Assembly: GCA_033558025.1 (NCBI GenBank)
Contig: JAUCEF010000002.1
Coordinates: 1,674,001-1,738,000, forward strand
DNA: 64,000 bases
Direction of reading: 5' to 3'
Origin: Phytophthora sp. 'mugwort'
Taxonomy: Eukaryota > Oomycota > Peronosporomycetes > Peronosporales > Peronosporaceae
Shown one piece after another: positions 13,401 through 23,695 of the stretch. The notes under the pieces were generated by a model. It was not told the DNA's origin. It searched no databases and saw only the letters and a list, made by a program, of their open reading frames with translations. The first letter of the stretch is position 1. Every line of letters begins with the position of its first letter. Both the position numbers and the translations under genes were made by a program.

Positions 13401-16400
13401 CTGACACATTTGCAGTAAATCCAGAGCCTCTTTTGTATGCTCAAGATCATGCAGCATTTTTGGAAGTCGCTCTTGAACAACAAGAGAATACGTCGATAGA
13501 TCCATGACTCGAAGCAGCACTTGGCTCTCTTCAAGCAGCGACGTGAGCTCGAGACAGTTGGCCACACAGTACACGTCGCGTCCGTCCCGGTCTTTCTTGA
13601 GCTCAATGGGGATCTCTTGTGCTTCCCAGGTACGAACAACGCTCAGAAAACTGCCAGCGATCGCTGCTTCAGCGGACGCTTCTTCCGATACGTGCCGGAT
13701 CATGGTCCCGTGCGCGACGGCGTCGACTTGAAGCAATTGTTGGACCTGCACGTCGAGACGGCTGACGTGAGCTTCTGTGCTGTCTGTAGCGAGTTCCTTC
13801 TTGTCGACAGAAGCGAGAGAGCACTGCATTTTGTGCTCTAGTTTGCTCCAGTGACGCTCCACCAGGTCCGGATTACGTAGATCACGGATCACGGGTGTTA
13901 GTCCATGCAGCGTGGCTTGTAGCTTCTCGAGACGGTCGAGTTCAAAGCTGCTTACGGTCTGGGACGTGCACTGCCGGATACGCTCCAGGACGAGATCCAC
14001 GTGACCAGCTACGACACCCATGATGTCCAAATCGACGGCCCCGATCGTGTCGGAACTGCACTCACTCAAGTGTTCATCCGCCTCGCAGACGGCTTCCCAT
14101 AGCTCCTGTATTAATTGTCAAAAGTCAGAGATCCCTCGTCAAACTCGAACCCACAAGTACGTACGCTCTTGAGTTTCAATTCGGCTGAGAGCACGTGCAA
14201 GTTCTCGAACGTTTGACTCGACAGACGGAGGTCGTTGGCGGCTTCCTCAAACACGTGCTGGATGCGTGTTAGTCGGCTTGCTTCCTGTTGCATGTTCGTG
14301 GCTTCCCGATACAGCTGGACAGCCTGGTCTCGAGCTTCCTGGCATGTGCTGCTTTGAGCTGCTACCTCGTGGTCACTTGCTGTCGACTGCAACCAGTTCA
14401 TCCGTCTCGCAAGCTACATGGACGTAAGAACGTTGTTTCTTAAGTAGTAACAATTGCTATATGCTCTCACCTGGTCCAGGTTCTCGGTCAGCAACGGCGC
14501 GTAGTGCTGCATATCTGTCTCACGACTTGCATACGCTTCGTACGCGTGCGATTTCAAGGCCTGGAACTCTGGCGCACACAGTTCAAAGACTTTTATCGTC
14601 TCTAGTGGCGCGTGAAACTTGAGTTTATCCAACACGGCGAAGAAATCGTGTACGAACGTCAAGTCGAGCTCTTTCTCCAAGATTTCATCGTACACTTCCT
14701 GGACATTTTCAAGAATCACACACATAAGTAAGTACCAAAACTCGAGGGTTTTTTCCAAGCTATTAAAATACAAACCCGAAGATGAACGAGATACTTAGCG
14801 AAAGCGTCCAGATCCGGCACCACTGGCTTGTCGATCTTCGCGCTGGACGCGTGAATATACTGGAGAAACTGGTCGCACTTGTCACGTGCTAATCTCGGTA
14901 GTAACTCACGCATGGCGTCCAGACATCGCGCTGGAGATGGCAACAGATCTGCCTGAAGTTGACGCATATCGAACCGGAGGAATTCGACGTCAACTGACAA
15001 TTGGAGCGCTGTCAACGCAGTTAACTGCATCAAAGACACAGGAATTGTCAACAAAAAAACTCTTGCAACGTACAGCTACGGCACGTACCTGGTCGGTGAA
15101 ATGAGTGGCGTCTGCTTCTATTTGCTCGAGTGTGTAGTCGTTCCGACGGAATTGTCGCGTCTTGACGTCGAAGTGGACGCTTTCGTTCTGCGTTCGAAGC
15201 TCAAGCACTGACTTGTAACAAGCTGCGAGCTCGGAAGCGCCATTTAGTACACTACGTGTCAGTTCTTGCACTTCGTCACGGACAGAGAGATAGTGCGGGT
15301 CTTCTTCTATACGTTCCACGAGGCGATCGGCTGGACATTTGAAGCGTGGCTCGCTGTCTTCACTCGAGAGGAAGCTACCGCGTCCGTTTTGTAGCGTCAA
15401 ATTCAAGGCACGAATGTCAATAGCAAAGTCGAGTACTGACTGGAGTTCCGGACTCGAGAGGACGGACGGCACGGCACGAAACGCGTCGGTGAAGCCTACG
15501 ATGAGCGATTGGAGCGTGCGTACAAGCTCGACGAGCTCGGGGTCAAAGCCGATCTGATAGCTACGTCGTCCTCGCTTCTCGGTATTGACGCAGACAATGA
15601 GATTTAGAGAGAAAAGAGGCCGACGACGTAGACACGGAATCGCCAAGACGTCTTGCTCAAGCGACTTGTTCGAACTGGACGGAGCTGGAGCGTCTGGTGT
15701 CGTGTAGATCGACAGGTCTGCCGTTGTAAAGTGTGGGAGTACTAGAAGCTGTGTCAAGGCGTTATCTGCGACGTAGAAGAGATCGTCGACGCTGCAGGTC
15801 TCTGTGTTCGTGTGCTGGTTCAGAGCGTGGAAGAAAAGTGCTTCCAGCCGCGTCTCCATCGCTATCAGCGATAACTCTGTACTTGAAGCAGTCTCGTCCT
15901 CTGTCAAGCAAACACGAGACAGTTTACCGTCCCATGCGGCATGCAAGAAGCTCTTGATCTCTTGTCTCGTAAGTGACGCACGCTTCGAACGATCGCACGG
16001 GGTTGAATCGTTGCGTATTGAAGCCCGTGCGTGGTGCATGGCCAGCGCCAGGTCGTCCCGGTCCGTCAATCTCCTCACGGTCCCGGCGTTCGCCCCGTAT
16101 AAGACGAAGCTGCGCAGAAGATCGAGACTTTGCTTAACCACACACGCAGACGTGTCCAACACTAGGAAGTCAACCAGCGTCATGAATCTCGTCAACTGTC
16201 TGCACTTGCGCCGTTTGATCGACGCCATCGTCCAGCGAATCTGCTCCGTCGCGTCCGTATCTGGCGTTGCTCGAGCCGTTGCCTGTTCCGACCGTGTCCC
16301 GTGTTCGTCAACACTTGACATAAGCAACGCCGCTCGAGTCTCTGCAGCGTCAGAATTGGCGAGTCTTGTTGATTGAAAGTGTTGATGCTGCAATAATTGC

Positions 16401-18279
16401 TGGTGTGCCGAGATGAGATCATGTTCACAGTGTGCATAGCTCTCCAAGAGGTGGAATTTGTGGCTCTTACGGACCGAGAAGACCTCATAGTCTGGAAAAC
16501 CTGCATTTAGTGGCGCTGTGTTTTCAAGAAAGACTCGACAGACGTCAGTTAGGAGCTTCTGGACTCGAATTGTGATCTGTCGGAGCTCTTTCGAGCGGGA
16601 ATTGACAAACGTAGCCTACAACATGAAAAAAAATTCGACGTTAAACTTCTCTCTACGTTATGGAAAATGCGCTTTACGTACGTTGGCAGTGGCAAAATCA
16701 GTTAGGGAGACGGTCTCGCCATGGAAATCCCACATGAGTTGAAGGTTGGAGAGTCTGGCGAGCTCGACACGGACTTGCTGCATGCCCGTGAACAGGATCG
16801 GGTACGAGAAATAACACTTGAAGAGCAACTTGTCACGTGCAGTCTCACGTTTCTTGGCTCGTCCCCAGTGTCTCCAGCCGAGAAAGACCTTCCGATAGCG
16901 AAAACTGGGACATCACTCAGCACGTCAGTTTAAGAGCAACTGGACACAATACTTGACAATAATTTACGCGGAAAAAGTCGAGAGACGGCGAAGCTGAGCG
17001 AATTGCGTCTTCTGATCTTCCCAGTGGCTCAGGGACAGGAACGTTGGCTCGAAGGCGTCGTTCTTGGCATGGAAAGTGTAGCCATTTCGACTGATTGTGT
17101 AGTAGTCCCAGTTGGCGTCCTGCATCTCGTTGACACTGCCTCCGCCAAAGAGCAGTTCCTAAAAAGAGAGTTAAAAGACTAAGTTGGGTTTACAGTTAGA
17201 GAGACACATGGCGTACATGGGTGACTGGAACGATCTCATAAGGGTCGTATGGGAGGTCGGACTGCAAGCAATGACGAGGCACCGCATAGACGAACGTACT
17301 ATCGAGATGATCGCGACTTGATACCAGCATCCGGTTACCTATATACAAGTCATCAGTCAATTCCCCAAAGCTTTTCCACTTAGAAAGAATCGACACCTTA
17401 CCTCGAGAATATCCTGAGTGAGAACTCGAAGTGAAGAAAGTTTGTGGTTCTGTCGCCGTATGAGAACCAACAGCCAAACAGCTCGAAAGACACGACGAGC
17501 TCTTGTCGCGAGCACGGAACGGGGTACACCGTGTACTGACAGCAGCCGAGTGCGGCCTCTTGACTCGGACTTTAAGTTGCCCCGTGGATTCATTCGAGAA
17601 ACTTAACGTACTCGACCGAGACGCGGAAAATGGACGTTTCCCGTACCCCAACGAGGAACCGAATTGCACACGCGCCAGCGGCCTCACTGCATCTTCTTTC
17701 CTGGATATTAAAGCGCCCATTGACTCGGGTTCTTGAGCCGTTATTGGCGTTGATTCGTCGTGTTGGTTATTGCTCAATGGAGTTGTATGGTCCTGCACGA
17801 GCTGCATCCGATGGCGACTCACTCGACTCGCTGCAATTTATACACAATTATACCCGTATTAGCCTCTCAACACTTTGGAGAGACGTTCGCCTTTGTTACC
17901 TGCTGTGGCGGACTTTGGCCGCATTGGAGGTTTGAGGAACTCGCCCTTGTCGCTGGACGACGATGCTCCTCCAGGAGCTCGTGGGATTTGAAATGGAGCT
18001 GCCGAACCCGGTCGAGGACTCTGCAGGCGTTGGCGAAGCTGCAATAGACCGAGTTTAGAACCTTTAGACAGCAAATGAGGGAGAGCAACGAGGAGGAATT
18101 ACCACTAGTGAAGGAGACCCGGTCAGTGCGTTGACAGTCGAGGCCAGACGTTCCGGTGCTGAAGTTGAAGTTGCTGAGGTAGTGTAGCCATTTGCACTAG
18201 CGGGTAGCAAGCTGCGTGAGCGGCCAGCAGTGCGAGGACGCAGCGTGGGCGGAGCTCCAAAGCGCAGATGGTCCTGCAT
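1419..18279 (-). CDS. Axonemal-type dynein heavy chain with degenerate AAA1, AAA3 and AAA4 sites
   Basis: Dynein heavy chains are ring AAA+ motors of cilia. Exons read from splice sites and frame: 18279-18103, 18038-17900, 17830-17402, 17338-17217, 17158-16968, 16904-16682, 16615-15089, 15024-14776, 14698-14471, 14413-14165, 14105-13170, 13107-12937, 12873-12682, 12614-8070, 8003-1419. They join in frame to about 5,261 aa (families are usually 4,000-4,700). The tail has YDPYEIVPVTH and NWDYYTISRNGYTFH. The linker has KARGPVEQWL. P-loop positions: AAA1 GPSESGKR near residue 1720, without a Walker B acidic pair; AAA2 GPSGVGKT near 2020, canonical; AAA3 GGDGARRT near 2470, with LLLLDDLH later; AAA4 LILLDTSSNAVD near 3080, no P-loop. 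The stalk coiled coil and tip run about 3450-3750. Start: the first in-frame ATG is at 18279; an upstream exon is possible. The 14,699-14,775 intron is the least certain. Confidence 0.93.
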
Positions 18280-18472
18280 CGCTGAGAACGCAGGACGCCG
18301 GTGGCGACGAGATATGCTGCTGCCCGACGGTTCACCTTGGCTGCAATACAATTATGGTACGAAATAAATACGTTTTTGCAAGTATTGCAATCATTGGGTT
18401 GAAATATAGAGATATTGCCATCCCACTGATTGTGTTGATAATTTCAACGCTTCCATAATTGCACTGGTGGGA

Positions 18473-19524
18473 CTAGCACTTCAACGTGTGCAGCAGCTTG
18501 TCAGGCCGCTGCTTTACTTTCTTGCCCCCTGCTTTGCCATTGTCTGAGCTAATTGACCGGTGGCCAGCCAACTGGGCTCGCGTGACGCCACAGTTGAAGG
18601 CATATAAACTGGTGAGCGAGTGGTTTGCGGCCAAACTCGCCCTCAGCACGGTGGCTGCTGTCGTCGGGAGAAGGTTGTCAGCGATGCTGAGCCAGCAGAG
18701 CTGTTTGCTGTACTGCAGTAGATACGACAGCGCGAGGTAGCCCTGCTTGTTATTGAAAATACTCAACATGTTGTCCGAGATATCCAGCGCCGTCAGCGTC
18801 TTGTGGAAGGCCATGGCGCCGAGAAGAATGCGACACGCTTCCGGCTGCAGCTCATTGTTGGCAATACTAAGGCACAATACAGTAAACAACGGCAGCGCGG
18901 ATAATAATACCGTGCCGTCAATAGGCGATGCATATGCAGATCCAGAGTATACACTGTAGTCCACTTACTTGACATAACGGAGGCGCGACCGAGCACTTTG
19001 GATCCCTTTGGACAGCGCGAGGATCCCTTCGTGTTGCGGCCGGTACGCGCTGCCGACGAGGTCACACGCAGCCAGCTCCAGGAACTGCAGCGTGTTGTTG
19101 GTCACCAAGGCGCTTCCCAGCAGGCGAGCTCCTTCCGGTCCGAGCGGGTTCTTGGATAAGCTTACACGTAGACGGAGCGTGGATATAAGGATGTGATGTG
19201 CTACATTAAGACAACAGGGTGGAGGCGGGGATCGCACCAAACTCGAATCAGCGGCGTGTTGAGCTGCAATACGTAGTCCAGCAGACAGATACTGGTAACG
19301 CGCCGCGGTGAGATGCTGCGGTTGTCCATTAGCAGTGCGATCTGCCTATCCGCGCCTCCTTCCGTTCGTTCACGCAGCGCAGAGACGTACGGGGTCAAGA
19401 CGCCTGGCAATTCTGCTGCGTTTTCTTTATCTTGGTGCTGTGCAGGGCCCTCTGGCGAGATTGTACTTGTCTGTCCATCTGCTTTTGGGGCCTCCTGCTC
19501 GGCAGAAAGCTTCTCGTCGTGCAT
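18473..19524 (-). CDS. Leucine-rich-repeat (RNI/NLR-type repeat) protein
   Basis: The gene reads from the ATG at 19524 to a stop at 18473. The N-terminal ~55 residues are acidic and glutamine-rich. Ribonuclease-inhibitor-type repeats follow, with LSKNPLGPEGARLLGSAL, then IANNELQPEACRILLGAM and LDISDN. One clear intron, 18867-18968, has a GTAAGT donor and TTAG acceptor and restores LRYVNIANNEL. A second intron near 19,170-19,250 is required, because exon 1 runs into a stop at 19201, but I could not fix its borders. The C-terminus is lysine-rich (GGKKVKQRP). The repeats point to a protein-protein interaction scaffold. It lies 194 bp upstream of the dynein start on the same strand. A ciliary role is only a guess from position. 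Confidence 0.75.
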
Positions 19525-19797
19525 ACCAGCTTTTTATGGCGTCGTGTAGGATACAACGAAGGGACTCGTCTCTCAACAGACACGAGAGTTTAGCTCCATC
19601 TGCTGGCAGGACGCAAAGCACATTATTTATGGAAATACGTGTCCCTCATATGGCAAGATGACCATGCTGTTCTCCACGTACCATGTACCGGTAGAAGCGT
19701 CAATTCTCACACATGCTGGACAATTCAAAATGTGCCGTGCATTCCTTTGCAGGTTTAAGGCTAACAAACAGCACCTGGCTTTTAGCGTTGATATAGG

Positions 19798-20586
19798 TTA
19801 CTTTTTGCCGGTCTTCTTGATCTGGATGGCGAGGCCGAGCACAAACGCCACGAGCATTGCCACGAGGTACCCCCACCACTCCTTGGGGACGTCGTACACG
19901 TAGTCGCCGTCCTCGTCCTTGTAGCGATAGTCCTTGATGGCCGTGAGCTTGGGGAAGTCCCCGATAAAGTAGCCGGCACCATTGACGAGCACCACGGCGC
20001 CAACGAGCGACGTGGCACCGATGATGGCGAGGCGCTCGATCTTGAAGGCCACCAAGCCGCAGATCAGGCCCAACACAATGGCCAGGATGAGCAGACCCGT
20101 GTTCGGGTCGTCTGGGTACATCCTGTAGCCGAACGAGGCGTTAACAATGGTGGCCAGGAAGATGCCGCCGGCCGCGCCGATCAGGAAGATGCCTGCGTTG
20201 TAGATGGAGACCACGAGTGAACCCACAATGAGGCCGCCGATGAGGAAGGCGATCCAGAAGGCCGTGCGCTCGTACGAGTGGCCGTCGACGATGTACAAGA
20301 CGATGGCCGAGACGATGTAGCCACCTACGAGGAACCCGCAAGCGAACATGGTGGGACGCAGCAGCTTGTAGCCGCATGTGGTCATGGCGGCGCCGCCCAC
20401 GATGGCAATCACGGCCGCGATGCTCGGGCCGACCTGGATTTTATCCGAGATGTTACCCACAATGCCGTCGCTCGAGGACGAGCCGCGGAGAGAGGTCGAG
20501 TCCGAGCCGGAGCTCTGACCCACGACCATGGAGAAGTAGAGCGCCAGCATGGACAGCAGCAGCGGCTGCAGCTTGAACGATGTCAT
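19798..20586 (-). CDS. TMEM198/TM7SF3-like (DUF4203) multi-pass membrane protein
   Basis: A 262-residue protein starting at MTSFKLQPLL. I chose this ATG because it begins a good signal peptide (about 23 residues, ending SMVVGQ), while the in-frame upstream extension is not membrane-like. A short Ser-rich segment follows, then about eight hydrophobic helices rich in Gly and Ala. Glycine motifs such as IGGLIVGSLVV and LIGAAGGIFLA recall the DUF4203 domain of TMEM198-type proteins. Between the last two helices is an acidic loop (YRYKDEDGDYVYD). The tail ends KKTGKK, which is basic but not a canonical KKXX retrieval signal. The molecular role is unknown. No intron is seen, and codon use is strongly GC3-biased, which suggests high expression. 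Confidence 0.75.
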   Translation of the reverse strand: MTSFKLQPLLLSMLALYFSMVVGQSSGSDSTSLRGSSSSDGIVGNISDKIQVGPSIAAVIAIVGGAAMTTCGYKLLRPTMFACGFLVGGYIVSAIVLYIVDGHSYERTAFWIAFLIGGLIVGSLVVSIYNAGIFLIGAAGGIFLATIVNASFGYRMYPDDPNTGLLILAIVLGLICGLVAFKIERLAIIGATSLVGAVVLVNGAGYFIGDFPKLTAIKDYRYKDEDGDYVYDVPKEWWGYLVAMLVAFVLGLAIQIKKTGKK

Positions 20587-20617
20587 CTTAGTTGTACGAC
20601 TGTCTTGCGTCCAAATC

Positions 20618-20634
20618 GGCAAATCTGGGAGTGA
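20618..20634 (-). promoter_or_regulatory. Oomycete initiator-like element
   Basis: On the minus strand this reads TCACTCCCAGATTTGCC, close to the oomycete core initiator pattern (YCAYTYY then A/T-rich). It lies about 30-50 bases upstream of the ATG at 20586, the usual distance in oomycetes. A predicted site only. Confidence 0.4.
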
Positions 20635-21216
20635 GGGAGTGCACACTGTGCATTGCACAGGGCGTGACAGCAAGATCATGGCGGCAACATTGTATATTTT
20701 GTGGCGCGTACTAATTCAGCGACTCGGATTGGCGGATGACATGGATTTGGGTGCGGTACAATCTATACTACCATTTTTTTCGCAGTTGAGTATCCAGGGC
20801 GGCAACTTGTGCATGACCTCGGCGAGAATCCGTACCCACGTTTGACTCGCGCGTGGTAAGCTTTAATATGCACAGCACTTGAATTCGAATACTAAGTGTA
20901 TATTATGTGAAAGCAGCAGCGCCGGCAGTGGTTTATGTTGTTGATGTGCATGTGGGTACATGTGTCGTACAGGTATCTAGTTCACTGAGGATGTAAAATA
21001 CTGTAGATGGTCGTAGCAGTTAAGGTTCCACGTCTTGCTACCGTGGCTAGGTGCATCTTCGAACGCTCAACACGGACACGATAGTTTTTCCCTATAGTGG
21101 GTAACGTGATTGATTACCATACTTATTAGAAACGTACTTAGTCCGACTCTCACTTCAACTTACTTCGTTCCGTACTTCTACACAATAGTACAGTACAAGC
21201 AAACATTAACGACACG
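20635..21216. other. Gene-free spacer
   Basis: About 580 bases between the TMEM198-like promoter and the 3' end of the BTB-like gene. No coding frame, repeat or RNA gene could be supported. It presumably holds upstream promoter DNA and the 3' UTR of the BTB-like gene. Confidence 0.5.
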
Positions 21217-23406
21217 CTACCGGCTAAACATTGTGAGTGCGGCGGCACTGCTGGGTGCTAAGCGCAAGTCGCCAGCCTCAATTTCGAACTCGCTCAGATT
21301 CGTTTCGTTCGTCATGTACGCGTCTCGGTACTTGCGCCACCCAAATGGGCGTCGACGCTTATAAGACCGGTTAGGGTCTCTCAACCCCTCTACAATGATT
21401 TCATACAGCTTCAACATGCGCGGTGTCCACCTCAGCGTCTGAATAATGTCGTCCAGCGGTACGAAGCACCAGCGCACACATCGGTAAAGTCTCGTCACAT
21501 CCTCAATTCGGCCGGAATAGGGTCGCGGCAGCTGGACGTCAGCTCCAAGGTGGTAAACGTCTAAGCCAAACACCATCTTGTTCAAGCATCGCAGCAGCGT
21601 TCGCTCACCTTCTGGGACCCGCAGACGATCACTGCAAAGTACCAGCGTCAGCGTCTCAATGGGCAATTGCTGCATCTCCGATACGGTCAAAACGTCAGCA
21701 ACCTCCGAGCCGACATTGCTAGGAGCGCAGTAGAATAGTGTTGTCTGGAGCAACTGATGGTACAAACTGCAGAGCGGGTCGCCCCACAAGAACAATTTGC
21801 CGCTTACTGTACACACTGTCCGGCGATAATAGTTGTGCGCCGGGTCCTCGTACTGCATCCAACCTTCGTCACTTGGATTGGTGAGTCGAGCTGACGTTGA
21901 CGGCGTTGGAGAGACGAGCGTCTTCCACTTGCAATACTGATGGCGACAGTGCTGGTACTCGATTCGGGTCTCTTCCGTCACGACAGCGTCCCCTCGGTCG
22001 GCAGGTTGGTATTTAACGATCAACTGACCTCGAATACAGAATTCGGGGTCGCCATCAAGTGCCTCTGAGCCCACCACGACTTCAGAATCTCCTGTATAAA
22101 AGTTAGGTGACATGCGCCGGATAACACGCCACAACAAAGGCAACGAGCCCGATGCATTGATACAGGCCTGCAGGACGAAATGTCCAAACTCGAGCAATGT
22201 CACGTGAAGTGGCACAGAATTAACGCTGGAGGTGTTGGTGAAGCACTCAACACGAGACAATTCCACGTATGGCTCCCAATCGGTGACAAAATGCTCATGA
22301 ATCGCACGAAGTGATGGCAACTGAGGTGATTGGAACCTCTTTTTGAGCCACTTAACGAGTGCATCGAGCAAGTTTCGCCAGAACTCGACAAGACGCACCT
22401 TGTTGATTAATGCGACGAGAATCCGCACCAGCATATCGTGGTCATCAATCACCTGGATCCACATCGTCTGAAGTTTATCCATCGCGTCTTGATACTGCAC
22501 GGGCACCAGTCCATACAAGAAATCCACCAACCGCTCGCGGACATTCCGCCGCATTTTGTCCTTGCTCAGAGAAGCAGTCGCTACAAGCAGCTCCATCCAA
22601 GTGTCCAAGGTTACTTGTCGGACAGCCACTTTAAGACACGCGTATCGAATGCGATCGCCCATGCCAACCCATTGAGCTAGTCGCAATGTCTCTCTCGCAC
22701 TCGTGTCGTGAAGTAGCCGCACCTTGAACGTGTACACGTATTCGATTACTGGCACCGCGGCAATAGGCGCAGCTCCCACCAGCTCCACATGCAGCACCTT
22801 GCTTGGTATGTCCATCATTGACACCTCTGTTGTCTCCATCTCTTGATCATATAACTTTCTCGCGCGCTTATTACCGAGACTTCGGCCCTCCCTGACGTTC
22901 TCCTTCTGCCTAACGTTCTCCTCCCGTCGTCTCTTTCTGCCGGCTCCTCTCATGTCCTGGAACTCTTGTCCGTCGTCAGTACTGCTCGAGTCTTCGTGCC
23001 CAAGACTCGCACGTTGGTGTGCGGCTGCTAGACACTTGGTATATACCAACGGCTTGAGCAACGTGATCGTTTGAAGAGGACACCGTTGGACAGACCCCTT
23101 TTGTTCGTTATGAGCGTCTCGAAAGACCAATTGGAGTTTAAATTGCGAAGAATGTATAGCACAGTCCCCCTTCTTCTGCTCTCGGAGTTTTTGAAGCTGT
23201 AGATAGAGCCAAGGCCAGCGCAGACGCACAACCTCCTCATGCAGCGCGAAGACGCAGTCGCCCACGTGCAACAGAACGTCGGGTAGCGCCTGGGAGGCCT
23301 CTGGGAGAGTCGGACGCTCCCATGAAGAGCTAGACGACGTTATCTCGGCTGTGGACGTGGAGAGCAGGTCGTGTTGGACCGGGAGACCGTCGTGCTGCAA
23401 CTCCAT
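21217..23406 (-). CDS. Divergent BTB/POZ-like protein, possibly with a BACK-like helical region
   Basis: A single 729-residue frame with no intron. Residues ~40-70 read PDVLLHVGDCVFALHEEVV, the typical opening of a BTB domain (D-V-x-(F/L)-x-V-G ... F-x-x-H). A charged insertion follows at about 145-200, including a basic run GRKRRREENV. A second BTB-like part, VIEYVYTF ... LRLAQWVGMGDRIRYAC, matches the end of the fold, where helices select partner proteins. After residue ~270 the sequence is helical and may be BACK-like, then unassigned. BTB proteins often act as cullin-3 adaptors or transcription cofactors; the basic insert would suit a nuclear protein. It shares a short divergent promoter region with the ubiquitin/RING gene. 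Family call is moderate because the fold is divergent. Confidence 0.6.
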   Translation of the reverse strand: MELQHDGLPVQHDLLSTSTAEITSSSSSWERPTLPEASQALPDVLLHVGDCVFALHEEVVRLRWPWLYLQLQKLREQKKGDCAIHSSQFKLQLVFRDAHNEQKGSVQRCPLQTITLLKPLVYTKCLAAAHQRASLGHEDSSSTDDGQEFQDMRGAGRKRRREENVRQKENVREGRSLGNKRARKLYDQEMETTEVSMMDIPSKVLHVELVGAAPIAAVPVIEYVYTFKVRLLHDTSARETLRLAQWVGMGDRIRYACLKVAVRQVTLDTWMELLVATASLSKDKMRRNVRERLVDFLYGLVPVQYQDAMDKLQTMWIQVIDDHDMLVRILVALINKVRLVEFWRNLLDALVKWLKKRFQSPQLPSLRAIHEHFVTDWEPYVELSRVECFTNTSSVNSVPLHVTLLEFGHFVLQACINASGSLPLLWRVIRRMSPNFYTGDSEVVVGSEALDGDPEFCIRGQLIVKYQPADRGDAVVTEETRIEYQHCRHQYCKWKTLVSPTPSTSARLTNPSDEGWMQYEDPAHNYYRRTVCTVSGKLFLWGDPLCSLYHQLLQTTLFYCAPSNVGSEVADVLTVSEMQQLPIETLTLVLCSDRLRVPEGERTLLRCLNKMVFGLDVYHLGADVQLPRPYSGRIEDVTRLYRCVRWCFVPLDDIIQTLRWTPRMLKLYEIIVEGLRDPNRSYKRRRPFGWRKYRDAYMTNETNLSEFEIEAGDLRLAPSSAAALTMFSR

Positions 23407-23636
23407 CGGAGCAAGGGTAACTGCAGCTTTTTTAGTGTGACATCATTGGCAAGGAATTGGCTAAATGTAGCCATGACTAAACTAAAAATTAAAAATATTG
23501 CAATCATTGCTGCATTAATATCGCGAACGGCACCACTGGAAATGTGAATCGCACGGCACCGTTGGAAAATGAATCGCCCCGTCCCAGCACGATCATTATA
23601 TTTTTACTAACGGTCGCATTGATCTGTGGTTTGAGA

Positions 23637-23655
23637 GCTCATTCTCGCATTGACT
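23637..23655 (+). promoter_or_regulatory. Oomycete initiator-like element
   Basis: GCTCATTCTCGCATTGACT closely resembles the oomycete core promoter consensus (GCTCATT followed by pyrimidines and CAWT), with one extra base. It lies about 40-60 bases upstream of the ATG at 23696, which supports that start rather than the GTG at 23660. It sits in the roughly 290-base divergent spacer (23407-23695) shared with the BTB-like gene. That spacer also has a short imperfect duplication of a 'cggcacc..tggaaa' motif at 23.53-23.57 kb. Confidence 0.5.
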
Positions 23656-23695
23656 TGTTGTGCCTGTTAGTTCTCATCTTTTGGAAAGCGTAGCC

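Noticed and set aside
14699..14775. A 35-bp intron instead of the 77-bp one in the dynein
   Set aside because: Two 35-bp options keep frame but are far shorter than the other 13 introns. The 77-bp choice gives better spacing to the tail-domain motifs.
15804..16376. 190-codon plus-strand frame
   Set aside because: Antisense to the dynein stem exon 16615-15089; no domain, composition of a shadow.
18279..18456. A dynein start at the ATG at 18456
   Set aside because: Its only donor-like site (GTGGGA) gives phase 0, which would put a stop after the acceptor near 18,345. The ATG at 18279 fits the frame. An unseen upstream exon remains possible.
23660..23695. GTG at 23660 as the start of the ubiquitin/RING gene
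   Set aside because: It overlaps the initiator-like element, and the ATG at 23696 starts at the point conserved with the paralogue.
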